From Clostridiales bacterium (GTDB lineage Bacteria; Bacillota; Clostridia; Christensenellales; Pumilibacteraceae), in NCBI GenBank assembly GCA_029066805.1, contig JAIEFT010000058.1, positions 3,665 to 53,501 of the forward strand: a stretch of 49,837 bases of DNA, in the 5' to 3' direction. Positions 9,589 through 18,722 of the stretch are shown here, one piece after another (positions within the stretch are counted from its first letter, which is position 1; every line of letters begins with the position of its first letter). Made by a program: the position numbers and the translations under genes. The notes under the pieces were generated by a model. The model ran no database searches, was not told where the DNA came from, and was given only the letters and a program-made list of their open reading frames with translations.

Positions 9589-10965
9589 TTACATTTTATC
9601 GTAGAATTCTTCTAAGTTCTCGTCTCTGATACGCTTTAGCTCGCTCCTAGGCAGTATCTTGAGCAGTCGCCAGCCGATATCGAGCGTTTCCTCTATCGTG
9701 CGGTTAACCGTGAAGCTTTGGTTGATATACTGTTTTTCGAACTCCTCGGCAAACCTTGCGTACAGCCTATCCACGTCGGACAGCGCCGCTTCGCCCAGTA
9801 TCGAGCTTAGCTCCTTTGCGTCCTTGCCGCGTGCGTACGCCGAGAACAATTGGTTCATAGTATCGGCGTGGTCTTTTCTGGTCTTGCCCTTGCCTATACC
9901 CTTGTCTTTAAGTCGGGACAGCGACGGCAGTACGTCTATAGGCGGGTTCAAACCCTTTTTGTACAGCTCACGCGACAGTATTATCTGCCCTTCCGTGATG
10001 TACCCCGTAAGGTCGGGAATGGGGTGCGTTTTGTCGTCCTCGGGCATGGTGAGTATGGGAATGAGCGTTATAGAGCCCTTCTTGCCGCGTATACGCCCCG
10101 CACGCTCGTAGATGGTGGCAAGGTCGGTGTATAAATATCCGGGATAGCCGCGCCGTCCGGGCACTTCACGCCGCGCTGCCGATATCTCGCGCAATGCCTC
10201 CGCATAGTTTGTGATGTCGGTCATTATTACAAGCACGTGCATGTCGCACTCAAACGCCAGATATTCCGCCGCAGTCATCGCCATGCGCGGTGTGTTTATG
10301 CGCTCGACCGCAGGGTCGTTGGCAAGATTGAGAAACATGACTGTTCGATCTATCGCGCCGGTCCTGCGGAAATCCGCAGTGAAGAACTCGCTCTCCTCGT
10401 ACGTTATGCCCATTGCCGCGAATACGACGGCGAACTTGTCATCGGTGTTTTTGACCTGCGCCTGCCTCGCTATCTGCGCGGCGAGGTCCGCGTGCGGCAA
10501 GCCCGACGCAGAAAACACAGGCAGCTTTTGTCCCCTGACAAGCGTGTTAAGTCCGTCAATCGCGCTGACGCCCGTCTGGATGAACTCGTTGGGATAGTCG
10601 CGCGCAACGGGGTTGATGGGACTGCCGTTTACGTCAATGCTCTTTTCCGGCAGAATTTCCGCGCCGCCGTCAATGGGGTTGCCCATTCCGTCGAACACAC
10701 GCCCGAGCATATCGTGCGAAACTTTTAGCTCTATCGCCTTGCCTGTAAACGCCGCCTTTGCCGACGCGATCTTCAAGCCTCTACTCGGCGCGAAAAGCTG
10801 GACAAGCGCTTTATCGCCGTCCACTTCGAGCACACGACCAAAACGCTGCTCGCCGTCCTCGCTTTGCGATATTCTGACTAATTCGTTGTACTTGACGCCC
10901 TCGACTTGTTCTACAAGCATGAGCGGTCCGACAACTTCTTTTATGGTACGGTATTCTTTACGCAT
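9589..10965 (-). CDS. ntpB: V-type ATP synthase subunit B (non-catalytic)
   Basis: Subunit B alternates with subunit A in the A3B3 head and lacks a working P-loop of its own. The 458-residue length is normal. Typical sequence includes [15 protein letters not shown] at the start, [18 protein letters not shown] in place of a Walker A motif, [10 protein letters not shown]-like text written here as [11 protein letters not shown], and the [10 protein letters not shown] segment. The ATG overlaps the ntpA stop by one base (TAATG), favouring coupled translation and similar output of A and B. A structured-RNA candidate begins at the very next base after its stop codon. Confidence 0.97.
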   Translation of the reverse strand: MRKEYRTIKEVVGPLMLVEQVEGVKYNELVRISQSEDGEQRFGRVLEVDGDKALVQLFAPSRGLKIASAKAAFTGKAIELKVSHDMLGRVFDGMGNPIDGGAEILPEKSIDVNGSPINPVARDYPNEFIQTGVSAIDGLNTLVRGQKLPVFSASGLPHADLAAQIARQAQVKNTDDKFAVVFAAMGITYEESEFFTADFRRTGAIDRTVMFLNLANDPAVERINTPRMAMTAAEYLAFECDMHVLVIMTDITNYAEALREISAARREVPGRRGYPGYLYTDLATIYERAGRIRGKKGSITLIPILTMPEDDKTHPIPDLTGYITEGQIILSRELYKKGLNPPIDVLPSLSRLKDKGIGKGKTRKDHADTMNQLFSAYARGKDAKELSSILGEAALSDVDRLYARFAEEFEKQYINQSFTVNRTIEETLDIGWRLLKILPRSELKRIRDENLEEFYDKM

Positions 10966-12716
10966 TACTCACTCTCCCGCAACTCGGAAAATTGCTTATT
11001 CATCTCGTCGTGAAGCTCGTCAAGGCTTGCGATATCTTCTTCCTTTACGTATTTAGCTCTGCCTATGCGCTCGCGGCACTGAATGTTTAACACATCGTTA
11101 ATATCCACACCACGGTCGAGCGCACGCTTTGCCGCATAGTAGAAGTCTACAATAAGCTTGAGCATTTTGAACTGTTTTTTAGGCGAAGTGTAAGTGTCTA
11201 CCTCGTGGAAAGAGTTTTGGTGCAGATAGTCCTCGCGCACCGACTTTGCCGCTTCCATGGTCAGCCTGTCTGCGGGCGAAAGCGCGTCCATACCGACAAG
11301 GCGAACTATCTCGTCCAGCCTTGCTTCCTCTTGAAGAAGTCTGCTTATTTCCAGCTTGTACGTGCAGAACTGCTCGTCTACATTACGCCTGAACCAATCC
11401 GCTAACCTATCGCTGTACAGCGAGTAGCTGACAAGCCAGTCGATTGCCGGAAAGTGCCTTTTGTACGCAAGCGCGCTCGATAAGCCCCAGTACACCTTGA
11501 CAATGCGCAGCGTTGCCTGGCTGACGGGCTCGGACATGTCGCCACCCGGAGGCGATACCGCGCCGATTGCGGTAACAGAGCCCGTGCGTTCGGTCGAGCC
11601 TAATAATTTTACCTGACCCGCACGCTCGTAGAACTCCGCAAGGCGTGACGAAAGGTATGCGGGGTAACCTTCCTCGCCCGGCATTTCCTGTAACCGTCCG
11701 CTCATTTCGCGCAGAGCCTCCGCCCAACGCGAAGTGGAATCTGCCATAATAGCTACCGAATAGCCCATATCGCGATAATACTCGGCAATAGTTATGCCGG
11801 TGTATATGCTAGCTTCTCGTGCCGCGACAGGCATATCCGAAGTATTGGCAATAAGCACCGTGCGCTTCATAAGCGGCTGACCTGTCTTGGGGTCGATAAG
11901 CTCGGGGAACTCGTTAAGAACGTCGGTCATCTCGTTGCCGCGTTCGCCGCAACCGACATACACTATTATATCCGCGTCGCTCCACTTGGCAAGCGCGTGC
12001 TGCAATACTGTCTTACCCGAACCGAACGGACCGGGAACAGCCGCCACGCCGCCGCGCGCTATGGGGAACAGCGTGTCTACTACGCGCTGACCCGTTACAA
12101 GCGGTTGTTCGGGCGGTAGCTTTTCCGCATACGGTCTACCCTTTCGCACGGGCCACCGCTGAAGCATAGTCACGTTGTGCTTGACTTTGCCGTCCGAAAC
12201 TACGGCTACTGTCTGGTCGATCGTATAATCGCCCGCCGAAATTTTTTCTATCTTACCACTTACGCCGTAAGGAATCATAACGCGGTGCGTGATGACCTCG
12301 TTTTCCTGCACCGTGCCTATCACGTCGCCCGACGTGACCTCGTCGCCCTTTTTGACGACAGGCGTAAACGTCCATTTTTTGTTATGGTCGAGCGCCGAAG
12401 CGCTTACGCCGCGGTCTATTCTGTCGCCCGAAAGCGAGTACAGCTTTTCCAGCGGGCGCTGAATACCGTCGTATATACTGCCGATAAGACCCGGTCCGAG
12501 CTCGACGGACAGCGGCTGCTCGGTAGACACTACGGGCTCGCCCGTGCCGAGCATGCTCGTTTCCTCGTATACCTGCACCGACGCTTTGTCGCCGCGCAGC
12601 TCTATAACCTCGCCGATAAGACCCTTGTCGGAAACCTTGACGACGTCGTACATTTTGACGTCCTGCATTCCGTCCGCAACGATCAGCGGCCCGCTAATTT
12701 TGATGATTTTACCCAT
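10965..12716 (-). CDS. ntpA: V-type ATP synthase subunit A (catalytic)
   Basis: Subunit A carries the ATP hydrolysis/synthesis site. The 583-residue length matches bacterial and archaeal A subunits. The Walker A motif is GPFGSGKT near residue 235, preceded by the family's non-homologous insert (roughly 115-190). Walker-B-side and arginine-region sequences such as [39 protein letters not shown] and [18 protein letters not shown] are fully conserved. AGGAG lies before the ATG. It follows a 190-bp spacer containing RNA copy 2 and is joined to ntpB by a one-base overlap. Confidence 0.98.
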   Translation of the reverse strand: MGKIIKISGPLIVADGMQDVKMYDVVKVSDKGLIGEVIELRGDKASVQVYEETSMLGTGEPVVSTEQPLSVELGPGLIGSIYDGIQRPLEKLYSLSGDRIDRGVSASALDHNKKWTFTPVVKKGDEVTSGDVIGTVQENEVITHRVMIPYGVSGKIEKISAGDYTIDQTVAVVSDGKVKHNVTMLQRWPVRKGRPYAEKLPPEQPLVTGQRVVDTLFPIARGGVAAVPGPFGSGKTVLQHALAKWSDADIIVYVGCGERGNEMTDVLNEFPELIDPKTGQPLMKRTVLIANTSDMPVAAREASIYTGITIAEYYRDMGYSVAIMADSTSRWAEALREMSGRLQEMPGEEGYPAYLSSRLAEFYERAGQVKLLGSTERTGSVTAIGAVSPPGGDMSEPVSQATLRIVKVYWGLSSALAYKRHFPAIDWLVSYSLYSDRLADWFRRNVDEQFCTYKLEISRLLQEEARLDEIVRLVGMDALSPADRLTMEAAKSVREDYLHQNSFHEVDTYTSPKKQFKMLKLIVDFYYAAKRALDRGVDINDVLNIQCRERIGRAKYVKEEDIASLDELHDEMNKQFSELRESE

Positions 12717-12773
12717 TTATCACTCCTTGTTTGCGAGTGTATATTTCGATTTAAGTTGAAGTAACTATTGTTT

Positions 12774-12895
12774 GAAAGCACAGTCGCGCCGCAGACGGGC
12801 AACAGTTGGTGAGGAGGCGATGGGAGTGTAGACCCACCTACATGACCGAGCCGCCGAGCCAAACGTAGCCCGTATCCGGTGATGAATGTGCTTTC
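12774..12895 (-). ncRNA. Structured RNA candidate, copy 2, between ntpF and ntpA
   Basis: The element starts 11 nt after the ntpF stop. Its outer stem pairs GAAAGCACA with TGTGCTTTC (12774-12782 and 12887-12895), different in sequence from copy 1 but equally perfect. At the site where copy 1 has GCGG/CCGC, this copy has TTGG/CCAA (12806-12809 and 12859-12862). Copy 1's GCCGC/GCGGC corresponds to GGCG/CGCC here (12816-12819 and 12852-12855). The loop and joining blocks (12822-12850 and 12792-12805) are identical to copy 1. An ACGGGC/GCCCGT pairing between conserved blocks is also possible, perhaps as an alternative fold. Confidence 0.7.
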
Positions 12896-12906
12896 GGTGG
12901 TGAACT

Positions 12907-13233
12907 TTAATTGGAGAGTATATCCACGCCGACGGCCTTTTCCACGTCCTTTCTTACTCCCGCAAGCCCGAAGCCGTTTGAACCTGTCGAACCGGGAATA
13001 CAAAGCACCACCGGGTACGTTTGCTGTTTTAGCTTTTGCATGAGCTGCTCCATTTTGGCTGCGTAATTTTCCGTGATGAGTATTACTGCGTACTCATCCG
13101 ACTTGACTAAATCGCGCAAGGTTTCCTCCGCTTTATTTTCGTCGTCCACCTTGTACACCGCCGCGCCGATCGCCAAAAACGCAGTTGCGCTTTCACTGTC
13201 GCCTATTACAGCTATCTTTCCTATCTTTTCCAA
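12907..13233 (-). CDS. ntpF: V-type ATP synthase subunit F
   Basis: Subunit F is a small Rossmann-like protein that binds subunit D in the central stalk. At 108 residues it has the normal size. The N-terminal strand KIAVIGDSESATAFLAIG is diagnostic, followed by VILITENYAAKM and YPVVLCIPGSTGSNG near the C-terminus. It sits in the expected C-F-A order. Its stop codon is 11 nt before the outer stem of RNA copy 2. The distance to ntpC is 36 bp. Confidence 0.95.
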   Translation of the reverse strand: MEKIGKIAVIGDSESATAFLAIGAAVYKVDDENKAEETLRDLVKSDEYAVILITENYAAKMEQLMQKLKQQTYPVVLCIPGSTGSNGFGLAGVRKDVEKAVGVDILSN

Positions 13234-13269
13234 AATCCTGTACCCCTCTCCCTACTCACTCTGCATGGA

Positions 13270-14187
13270 TTACTTGTAGATTTCGGGAATGCGCTTGTAG
13301 AACAAGTCGCGCGAATTTGTTTTGACGCACACAAGCGCGGTCTTGACCGTCTTAAGCTCGATAAGCGTTTCCGTGTAGTAGTTTAAAAAGGGAGTGAACG
13401 ACGAATATGCCGCAACGTCTCTGTGCGTGAGATAGTACAAAAAGTCGTCCGCTTCCATCTCCGATTTCCATAAATCGGAAAAATCGTTTTCCGCTATGCG
13501 CTCGGCGTATTCAGCGTACGGCGTGCGCTCAAAGTTAGAAGCAAAAGGTTCTTCCGTAAGCGACGCGACTAACGTATCTACGTTTATCCTACCGCCCGAT
13601 ATGAACTGCTCGCCGGATAATTTCAGCTTATTCATGCGCGCGGCGGACAGAATGTTCTTCATATCGATTTCGGCACGCGCGTACTTTTTTACTATCGCGA
13701 GCGGACACGACAGGATATAGCTGTACATCGCCCTTGTAAGCGCCAGGTCTATTGCCTGCGGGCGGCTTTCGTTTTGCTCGTCCAGCTCGGTCAAAGCCTG
13801 CGCCATAAATCTATCGACGTCCTCATAGTCGCCGTCCGTTATTCTGTTTACGTCTATGTCTGCGGCATAGTATCCGTCGCTCGGCACAGCAGTAAATCTT
13901 GACTTATACGCAAGCTTAACGTTGTTGTACTTGAACCGCGCAGTCAGCGCGTCGGCAAGCTTACTGCTAGCGGTTTCCTCCGCGACAAACTCGATCAGCC
14001 TGTTGGTTTCGCCCACGATAAAGCCGTCCACGCTTGCTCCTTCCGAGTAGACGTAGCCGTAATCGCCGAGGACCTTGAATGCGTCCGCCACCGTCTTACT
14101 CTCGATGATTCGACGAAGCCGCTCCCCGTTGAGCCTGCCGGAATTGATTACCGCAGACATATTGGCAAAAACCCTAGTCGTGTTCAT
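13270..14187 (-). CDS. ntpC: V-type ATP synthase subunit C
   Basis: Subunit C is the helical funnel that links the membrane ring to the central stalk. The 305-residue protein is mostly alpha-helical, with the family start FANMSAVINSGRLNGERLRR and repeated segments such as RAMYSYILSCPLAIVKKYAR and ARMNKLKLSGEQFISGG. The end, PFLNYYTETLIELKTVKTAL, followed by VKTNSRDLF, matches the conserved C-terminal helix. It lies one base after ntpE, which indicates coupled expression. Confidence 0.93.
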   Translation of the reverse strand: MNTTRVFANMSAVINSGRLNGERLRRIIESKTVADAFKVLGDYGYVYSEGASVDGFIVGETNRLIEFVAEETASSKLADALTARFKYNNVKLAYKSRFTAVPSDGYYAADIDVNRITDGDYEDVDRFMAQALTELDEQNESRPQAIDLALTRAMYSYILSCPLAIVKKYARAEIDMKNILSAARMNKLKLSGEQFISGGRINVDTLVASLTEEPFASNFERTPYAEYAERIAENDFSDLWKSEMEADDFLYYLTHRDVAAYSSFTPFLNYYTETLIELKTVKTALVCVKTNSRDLFYKRIPEIYK

Positions 14188-14188
14188 G

Positions 14189-14770
14189 TTACAGTCCCAG
14201 TCGCGCTACCGTTTCGGCAATAGTGCGCTCCTTGAGCTCGTCCACTATGGCGTCTACAGTCAGATCGCGGTCGTACTTTACGTTGCGCAAAATCACGCCG
14301 CCCTCAAAGTCGCCGACCTCATTAGAGAGCGTTAGCTTTTTCTTTGCTGCCGTCGCAACTTTTTTTACCCACGCCGCAGTCACGCGCTTACTGTCGCGCT
14401 TTGCCGCTATAATCTCGTCGCCGTCCTCGGCGTACTGTTCGATTACCGATTGCAGTATTTTGAGGTATTCGGCGTCGGGCGCGGATAGTATCTTTAGCTT
14501 AACGCCGTAGTATACCGCCGACACGCACGCCTGCTTGGCGCGAAGCATAGCTTTACTCGCTTCCAGCTCGCCCAGCTTGACCTGACCGGCGTACAGCTGC
14601 TGCGCGGCGACTTCGGCTTTTGCTAAGCTCGCCTTTTGCGCGGCGTCAAGCTCTGCCCTAAGCTCGTCAAGCTCTGCTTGGGCTTCCGCTTGCGCTTCCG
14701 CCACGACCGACGACGCGGCAGTCCTTGCCGACGATAAGATATCGTCTATGATTTTCTGCTTGCCTTGCAT
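14189..14770 (-). CDS. ntpE: V-type ATP synthase subunit E
   Basis: Subunit E forms the peripheral stalk together with the H/G subunit. The 193-residue protein has a long alanine- and glutamate-rich coiled coil at residues 10-90 (SVVAEAQAEAQAELDELRAE) and a C-terminal globular domain ending in a strand-helix pattern, GGVILRNVKYDRDLTVDAIV. It is packed between ntpK and ntpC with gaps of one base on both sides, so it is certainly part of the same transcript. Confidence 0.93.
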   Translation of the reverse strand: MQGKQKIIDDILSSARTAASSVVAEAQAEAQAELDELRAELDAAQKASLAKAEVAAQQLYAGQVKLGELEASKAMLRAKQACVSAVYYGVKLKILSAPDAEYLKILQSVIEQYAEDGDEIIAAKRDSKRVTAAWVKKVATAAKKKLTLSNEVGDFEGGVILRNVKYDRDLTVDAIVDELKERTIAETVARLGL

Positions 14771-14771
14771 A

Positions 14772-15242
14772 TTAGATGTTCAAAAGCATTACGCCGAGAA
14801 TTGACACGATAAACGCAAATATAGCGAAGATCTCGACAAGAACAAGCATGGGGATCGCGTGACCGATCTGGTTCTCTTGCTTGCCGACAAGGTTGATGCA
14901 GCCGATTGCAACATTGCCCTGCATGATAGCCGACACCAAGCCGACAATCGCAATAGGCATGCAGTATGCAAACATCATCCAGCCCTGCGCGTCGGTAAGA
15001 GCAACCATATCGCCGAACGCGTTGAGCTTGATGAGCATCATGAACGCAACGACAAAGCCGTACAGACCTTGCGTGGACGGCATGACCTGCAAAATCATTG
15101 TCGTGCCGAACTTGTCGGGTTGCTTACTCAGCAATGCCGAGGACGCCTGTCCCGCTCTACCTACGCCGATAGCCGAGCCGATGCCCGATACGATAACGGC
15201 GAGCGCCGCACCGATAATAGCGTAAACATTACCCATATTCAT
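14772..15242 (-). CDS. ntpK: V-type ATP synthase subunit K (rotor ring), sodium-type signature
   Basis: The membrane rotor proteolipid: 156 residues, four helices arranged as two duplicated hairpins. The first hairpin contains MPSTQGLYG, with Thr57 and Gln58. The second has Gln108 in IMQGNVAIG and the ion-binding glutamate Glu137 in VLVEIFAIFAF. Established work on Enterococcus hirae NtpK assigns sodium binding to Thr64, Gln65, Gln110 and Glu139. The same residue types occur here at matching spacing, so sodium rather than proton coupling is likely by inference. The first hairpin has no acidic residue, so there is one ion site per four-helix subunit. Confidence 0.96.
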   Translation of the reverse strand: MNMGNVYAIIGAALAVIVSGIGSAIGVGRAGQASSALLSKQPDKFGTTMILQVMPSTQGLYGFVVAFMMLIKLNAFGDMVALTDAQGWMMFAYCMPIAIVGLVSAIMQGNVAIGCINLVGKQENQIGHAIPMLVLVEIFAIFAFIVSILGVMLLNI

Positions 15243-15298
15243 TTTTCTTTCTCCTTCTTGAGAATATTTATGGTAAACCTAAAAAGGCAAAACCCAAG

Positions 15299-17326
15299 CT
15301 AATTGTACCTGATGTACTTTGTTTTTGCGCCCATGGGAGCAAACAGTCTGCCGCCGCCGTCATAGAACTTGCCGTAGAACTCCAAGAACTGGAGTCTGGC
15401 GTCGTGCACATATGCGCTGAGCACGCCGAGCGCAAGGTTGAACACGTGCAGCACTGCAAGTACGATCGCGCCTATCACATACCCAACCACCGGAATGCCC
15501 ATTATGATTCCGCCAAGGCTGTTGAACGCCAAGCCTATCGCACAGCTTGCAAGGCACAGACCGAACAAGCGGCAGTACGACAGTAAGTCCGACACAAGAT
15601 TGACAAGCCCGTACAAGCCTTTGAATCCGCCTACGATCTTGCCGAAAACGTTTTTGCTGTTACGTCCGCCGAAAATAAGAATGAGCGCTACGCCTGTAAG
15701 CGCAAGCACGATCGCGGCGGTATTAAGCGCAGCGGGCGGAGCAAAGTTGACTTCTATGCCGAGCATGGGAGCGAGACTCGGCAGCATGCCGACTACAAGC
15801 AAGACAAGCGCGACAAATAACAGCAATATTGAGCCGCAGTCGAATATAGCCGAGAACGGCTTGCCTTCCTTACACAGCGCGACAAACTTGATTATAAAGC
15901 CGGTCATTATTTGCACTACGCCCATGCCTATGCTAAGTACAAGCAATAACAGCGGTTTGTCGAGAGGGTTCAGCAATAACGCAACCTGCGTTTCGCCGAA
16001 GTCGATCGAAAAATAACCGCCGAACAGAACGCCCCAAATGATACCGGATATACCGCCCATGCCGACAAGCAGAGCGAGCCGTTTAATACCCACGTCAAAC
16101 TTTTTGGACGTCCCCACAACAAAGCCGGCTATGGCAAGAATAAGCCCGTAGCCCGCGTCGCCTATCATTATGCCGAAGAACAGAAAATAGAATATCGCCA
16201 TTATCGGGTTGGGGTCTATCTCCCTATACCGCGGCGAGCTGTACATATCGGTGATCTGCTCGTAAGCCTTGACCGCGCGGTTGTTTTCGACCAATGTCGG
16301 CGGCTCGTCCTTGGCTTCGGGCGCGAGAAGCTGAATGAACACGTCGGGCGTAGCGGCTTTGACCTCGTCCACCGTTGTTACGGCTATGCGCTCGGGTAGC
16401 CACCCTTCCAGAATGAACATGCTGTCCGACTTTAAAAATTGCTGTTCTGCTTCCGACCGCTCGATATCGAGCTCGATAACGTCGTAAAGAATTTTAAGTT
16501 CCGTTACGTACTTTTCGTAGCCGAGCGCAGCTTTGGTAAGCTCGAAAATCTGACGTTTTATGTCCTCGCTCTCACCATTGAGCGACTCGATCTTTTGCTC
16601 CGCCGTGCAGTCGTCGTCAAACACGCATTTGGTATAGCCCATAGCGGCGAGCCGTTTGTCTATTTCGCCCGCGTTTGCTTTGCGTGCGATCGTGAGAAGA
16701 CTGACATTGCCGTTTACGTCGCGTACCTCATACGCGCACGGCAATTCGTCCAACGCAATGTCAGGCTTTGTGCTCGTGCGGTTATAGTACATTGATAATA
16801 CAATATCGCCGTCCCTATGCAGCTCGGACAGCTTAATGGGCATGGCGGCGTACGGCTTGTACTGCTCGACTTTGGAGTTTAACTCCGCCGCTCGCGACAA
16901 GCAATCCACCAGCTTGAACGACAGCTGTTTTAGGTCGTCGCAAACTTGCATAAGCTCGTACTCGCGCGCCGCCGCGTCCGAAAAATCGGCTTTGGTGATC
17001 AGCTTGCGCGCACTCCCATACTTTTCGCCGGACAGCGTATATTCTATAGGCGCAGCCTTGCCCTTATTAACGTCGCGCTTGTTCGCCTCGAGCGTTGCTG
17101 CCATAGCGGCATGCCGCGCCTTTAGGAAATCAAGCGCGAAAGAAATCTCGCTCTGCTTTAATTTAAGCTCGCGATAACGCCCCGTTTCGCCCGAAGACAG
17201 CTCAAAAGGGACGGCGTCGGTGGCGCGCGCCTCAAACAGTCCCCGCGATACAAGGACGTCCATTATTTTGTTTTGATCGCGCCTAAGCCCTACAAGGCGG
17301 AGGTGCGACATCTTGGCTATTGCCAT
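15299..17326 (-). CDS. ntpI: V-type ATP synthase subunit I
   Basis: The static membrane subunit that forms the ion half-channels with the K ring. The protein has 675 residues. The N-terminal half (about 1-360) is a soluble helical domain beginning MSHLRLVGLRRDQNKIMDVL. The C-terminal half has about seven to eight membrane helices. It includes NPIMAIFYFLFFGIMIGDAG and, near the end, LSYCRLFGLCLASCAIGLAF, which holds the conserved arginine needed for ion exchange. The stop of the small H subunit abuts its start. The C-terminus ends ARLQFLEFYGKFYDGGGRLF, typical of the family. Confidence 0.95.
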   Translation of the reverse strand: MAIAKMSHLRLVGLRRDQNKIMDVLVSRGLFEARATDAVPFELSSGETGRYRELKLKQSEISFALDFLKARHAAMAATLEANKRDVNKGKAAPIEYTLSGEKYGSARKLITKADFSDAAAREYELMQVCDDLKQLSFKLVDCLSRAAELNSKVEQYKPYAAMPIKLSELHRDGDIVLSMYYNRTSTKPDIALDELPCAYEVRDVNGNVSLLTIARKANAGEIDKRLAAMGYTKCVFDDDCTAEQKIESLNGESEDIKRQIFELTKAALGYEKYVTELKILYDVIELDIERSEAEQQFLKSDSMFILEGWLPERIAVTTVDEVKAATPDVFIQLLAPEAKDEPPTLVENNRAVKAYEQITDMYSSPRYREIDPNPIMAIFYFLFFGIMIGDAGYGLILAIAGFVVGTSKKFDVGIKRLALLVGMGGISGIIWGVLFGGYFSIDFGETQVALLLNPLDKPLLLLVLSIGMGVVQIMTGFIIKFVALCKEGKPFSAIFDCGSILLLFVALVLLVVGMLPSLAPMLGIEVNFAPPAALNTAAIVLALTGVALILIFGGRNSKNVFGKIVGGFKGLYGLVNLVSDLLSYCRLFGLCLASCAIGLAFNSLGGIIMGIPVVGYVIGAIVLAVLHVFNLALGVLSAYVHDARLQFLEFYGKFYDGGGRLFAPMGAKTKYIRYN

Positions 17327-17695
17327 TTACGCCTTGCCTCCAAGCATTCCGTACAGCCGTTTTATCTGTTCGGTTATCGCTTTGTCTTTTTCCTTAACGA
17401 GTTTCTCGCCGCGAGCATTGGCTTCCGCGACGCGCTTTTCTCTTTCCTCGGCAGCGCGTTTAATCGCGTCCGCAGTCTTTTGCTCCTTAGCTTCCGCAAT
17501 CGTGCGAGAGCTAACCTCGCGCATATTGCGCGCGCGCGTCGCGCTGTCAAGCTGAATTGCCTTCGCGTTTTCCTCCGCCTTAGCTATTATGTGCTTGGCT
17601 TCCTGCTCGGCGGACAGAATATCCGCTATTACGCCCGATAACTGCGCGTCCAGTTCCTCGCGGTTTGCATATGTCATTTCTTCGGGCTTTGCCAT
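17327..17695 (-). CDS. V-type ATPase small peripheral-stalk subunit (H/G type)
   Basis: A 122-residue, highly charged, nearly all-helical protein (AEQEAKHIIAKAEENAKAI, EEREKRVAEANARGEKL), as expected for the coiled-coil partner of subunit E in the peripheral stalk (AhaH/NtpF-type). The family is weakly conserved, so the call rests on size, composition and its place directly before ntpI. Its ATG overlaps the rpiB stop, which ties the V-ATPase operon to rpiB. Confidence 0.85.
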   Translation of the reverse strand: MAKPEEMTYANREELDAQLSGVIADILSAEQEAKHIIAKAEENAKAIQLDSATRARNMREVSSRTIAEAKEQKTADAIKRAAEEREKRVAEANARGEKLVKEKDKAITEQIKRLYGMLGGKA

Positions 17696-18135
17696 TACTT
17701 TTCCTCGATTGCCATTATTTTTGCCACTCTGTTTTCGTGCCGTCCGCCTGCAAACTCGGTCGAAAGGAATACGTCTACCATGTCGAGTGCGGTCTTAATA
17801 TCGGTGTTGCCCGCACCGAGCGCAAGGCAGTTGGCGTTGTTATGCTCGCGGCACAGCCTTGCCATATCGGTGTTAAAGCACAGTCCGCACCTTACGCCCT
17901 TGACCTTGTTTGCGACAATGCTCATGCCAACGCCGGTCTTGCATATTACAATACCGCGGTCGGCTTTGCCGTTTGCCACAGCCTCGGCAACAGCAAATCC
18001 GAAGTCGGGATAGTCGCACGACGCTTCGGAATCAGTCCCTACGTTGTGCACTTCTATGCCTTGTGCCGTCAGCTTGTCTACTATGGCGTTTTTAAGCTCG
18101 ATACCGCCGTGGTCGTTGCCGATATATACTGTCAT
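17695..18135 (-). CDS. rpiB: Ribose-5-phosphate isomerase B
   Basis: Interconverts ribose 5-phosphate and ribulose 5-phosphate in the pentose phosphate pathway. The protein has 146 residues from the ATG at 18135; a GTG three codons upstream is possible, but GAGGTG is well placed for the ATG. Family motifs are IGNDHGGIELK at the N-terminus, GTDSEASCDYPDF, the anion loop CKTGVGMSIVANKVKGVRCG with the catalytic-type cysteine, and a HNNANCLALG segment. A good promoter precedes it. Because the next gene overlaps by one base, rpiB is the leader gene of the V-ATPase transcript. In Bacillus the Sua5, YwlE and RpiB homologues are neighbours too, as here. Confidence 0.95.
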   Translation of the reverse strand: MTVYIGNDHGGIELKNAIVDKLTAQGIEVHNVGTDSEASCDYPDFGFAVAEAVANGKADRGIVICKTGVGMSIVANKVKGVRCGLCFNTDMARLCREHNNANCLALGAGNTDIKTALDMVDVFLSTEFAGGRHENRVAKIMAIEEK

Positions 18136-18157
18136 ATTTAACACCTCTACAGTGATT

Positions 18158-18186
18158 AGTATACCATTTTAATCTTTATTTGTCAC
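18158..18186 (-). promoter_or_regulatory. Promoter of the rpiB-V-ATPase operon
   Basis: Minus strand GTGACA (18181-18186), 17 bp, TATACT (18158-18163). The predicted start is about 15-20 nt before the rpiB ATG, leaving room for the GAGGTG ribosome site. Confidence 0.7.
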
Positions 18187-18254
18187 GCAAATCCATGCTT
18201 CTTTTTCAAAAGAAGTATGCAAGAAAACTTTGCTTCAATCGCTTATGTACTATT

Positions 18255-18722
18255 TTAGCTTAGTTTTTCCTTTAGTTTTTGGTCGCCGAGCTCGAGAATT
18301 TTGTCGAAGCCGCGGCGTATTTGCTCGGCACACACAAGGTATGCTTGCGTGTTGTAGCCGTACGGGTCGGGAATGCGACTGCCTATCAAATCGACATACG
18401 ATACGGCATTGTCGCTGTCGCAACGCATGGCGTGCTCGTCGGTCATACCCACGATCACGTCGCCGTCAAGCGACATCTGCACGGTGAACACTCTCGCCTT
18501 GCGCTCGGGGTTGTGCTTTACGCCTAGGATGGTAAGCGCCTCGTCCGCTTGCGGAGTAATCTTGTCGCCCTTTGCCGCCTCGAGCCCCGCGCTCGATACC
18601 GTAAAATCGCCCGTACGCTTCTTTTCGCGCAGGTAATCCTTGAACAAAAACTCCGCCATAGGCGACCTGCACGTATTGCCCGTACAAACAAATATTATGC
18701 TGACCTTTTCCTTTTCTTTCAT
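18255..18722 (-). CDS. Low-molecular-weight phosphatase, YwlE-like protein-arginine phosphatase
   Basis: A 155-residue LMW phosphatase. The phosphate loop CTGNTCRSPMAE is near residues 13-24 and the general-acid aspartate is in IPDPYG. The threonine in CTGNTCRS is the residue known from Bacillus YwlE to favour phosphoarginine over phosphotyrosine, so reversal of McsB-type arginine phosphorylation is likely by inference. Its ATG overlaps the Sua5 stop by four bases (ATGA), as in the Bacillus ywlC-ywlE neighbourhood. An imperfect hairpin (CTTCTTTT/AAAAGAAG) near 18192-18212 lies beyond its stop codon. Confidence 0.9.
   Translation of the reverse strand: MKEKEKVSIIFVCTGNTCRSPMAEFLFKDYLREKKRTGDFTVSSAGLEAAKGDKITPQADEALTILGVKHNPERKARVFTVQMSLDGDVIVGMTDEHAMRCDSDNAVSYVDLIGSRIPDPYGYNTQAYLVCAEQIRRGFDKILELGDQKLKEKLS

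Noticed and set aside
9461-12895. Mobile inverted-repeat element (MITE) explanation for the two ntp-operon elements
   Set aside because: The terminal arms differ in sequence between copies but still pair, there is no obvious target duplication, and the conserved parts are internal; this fits an RNA better.
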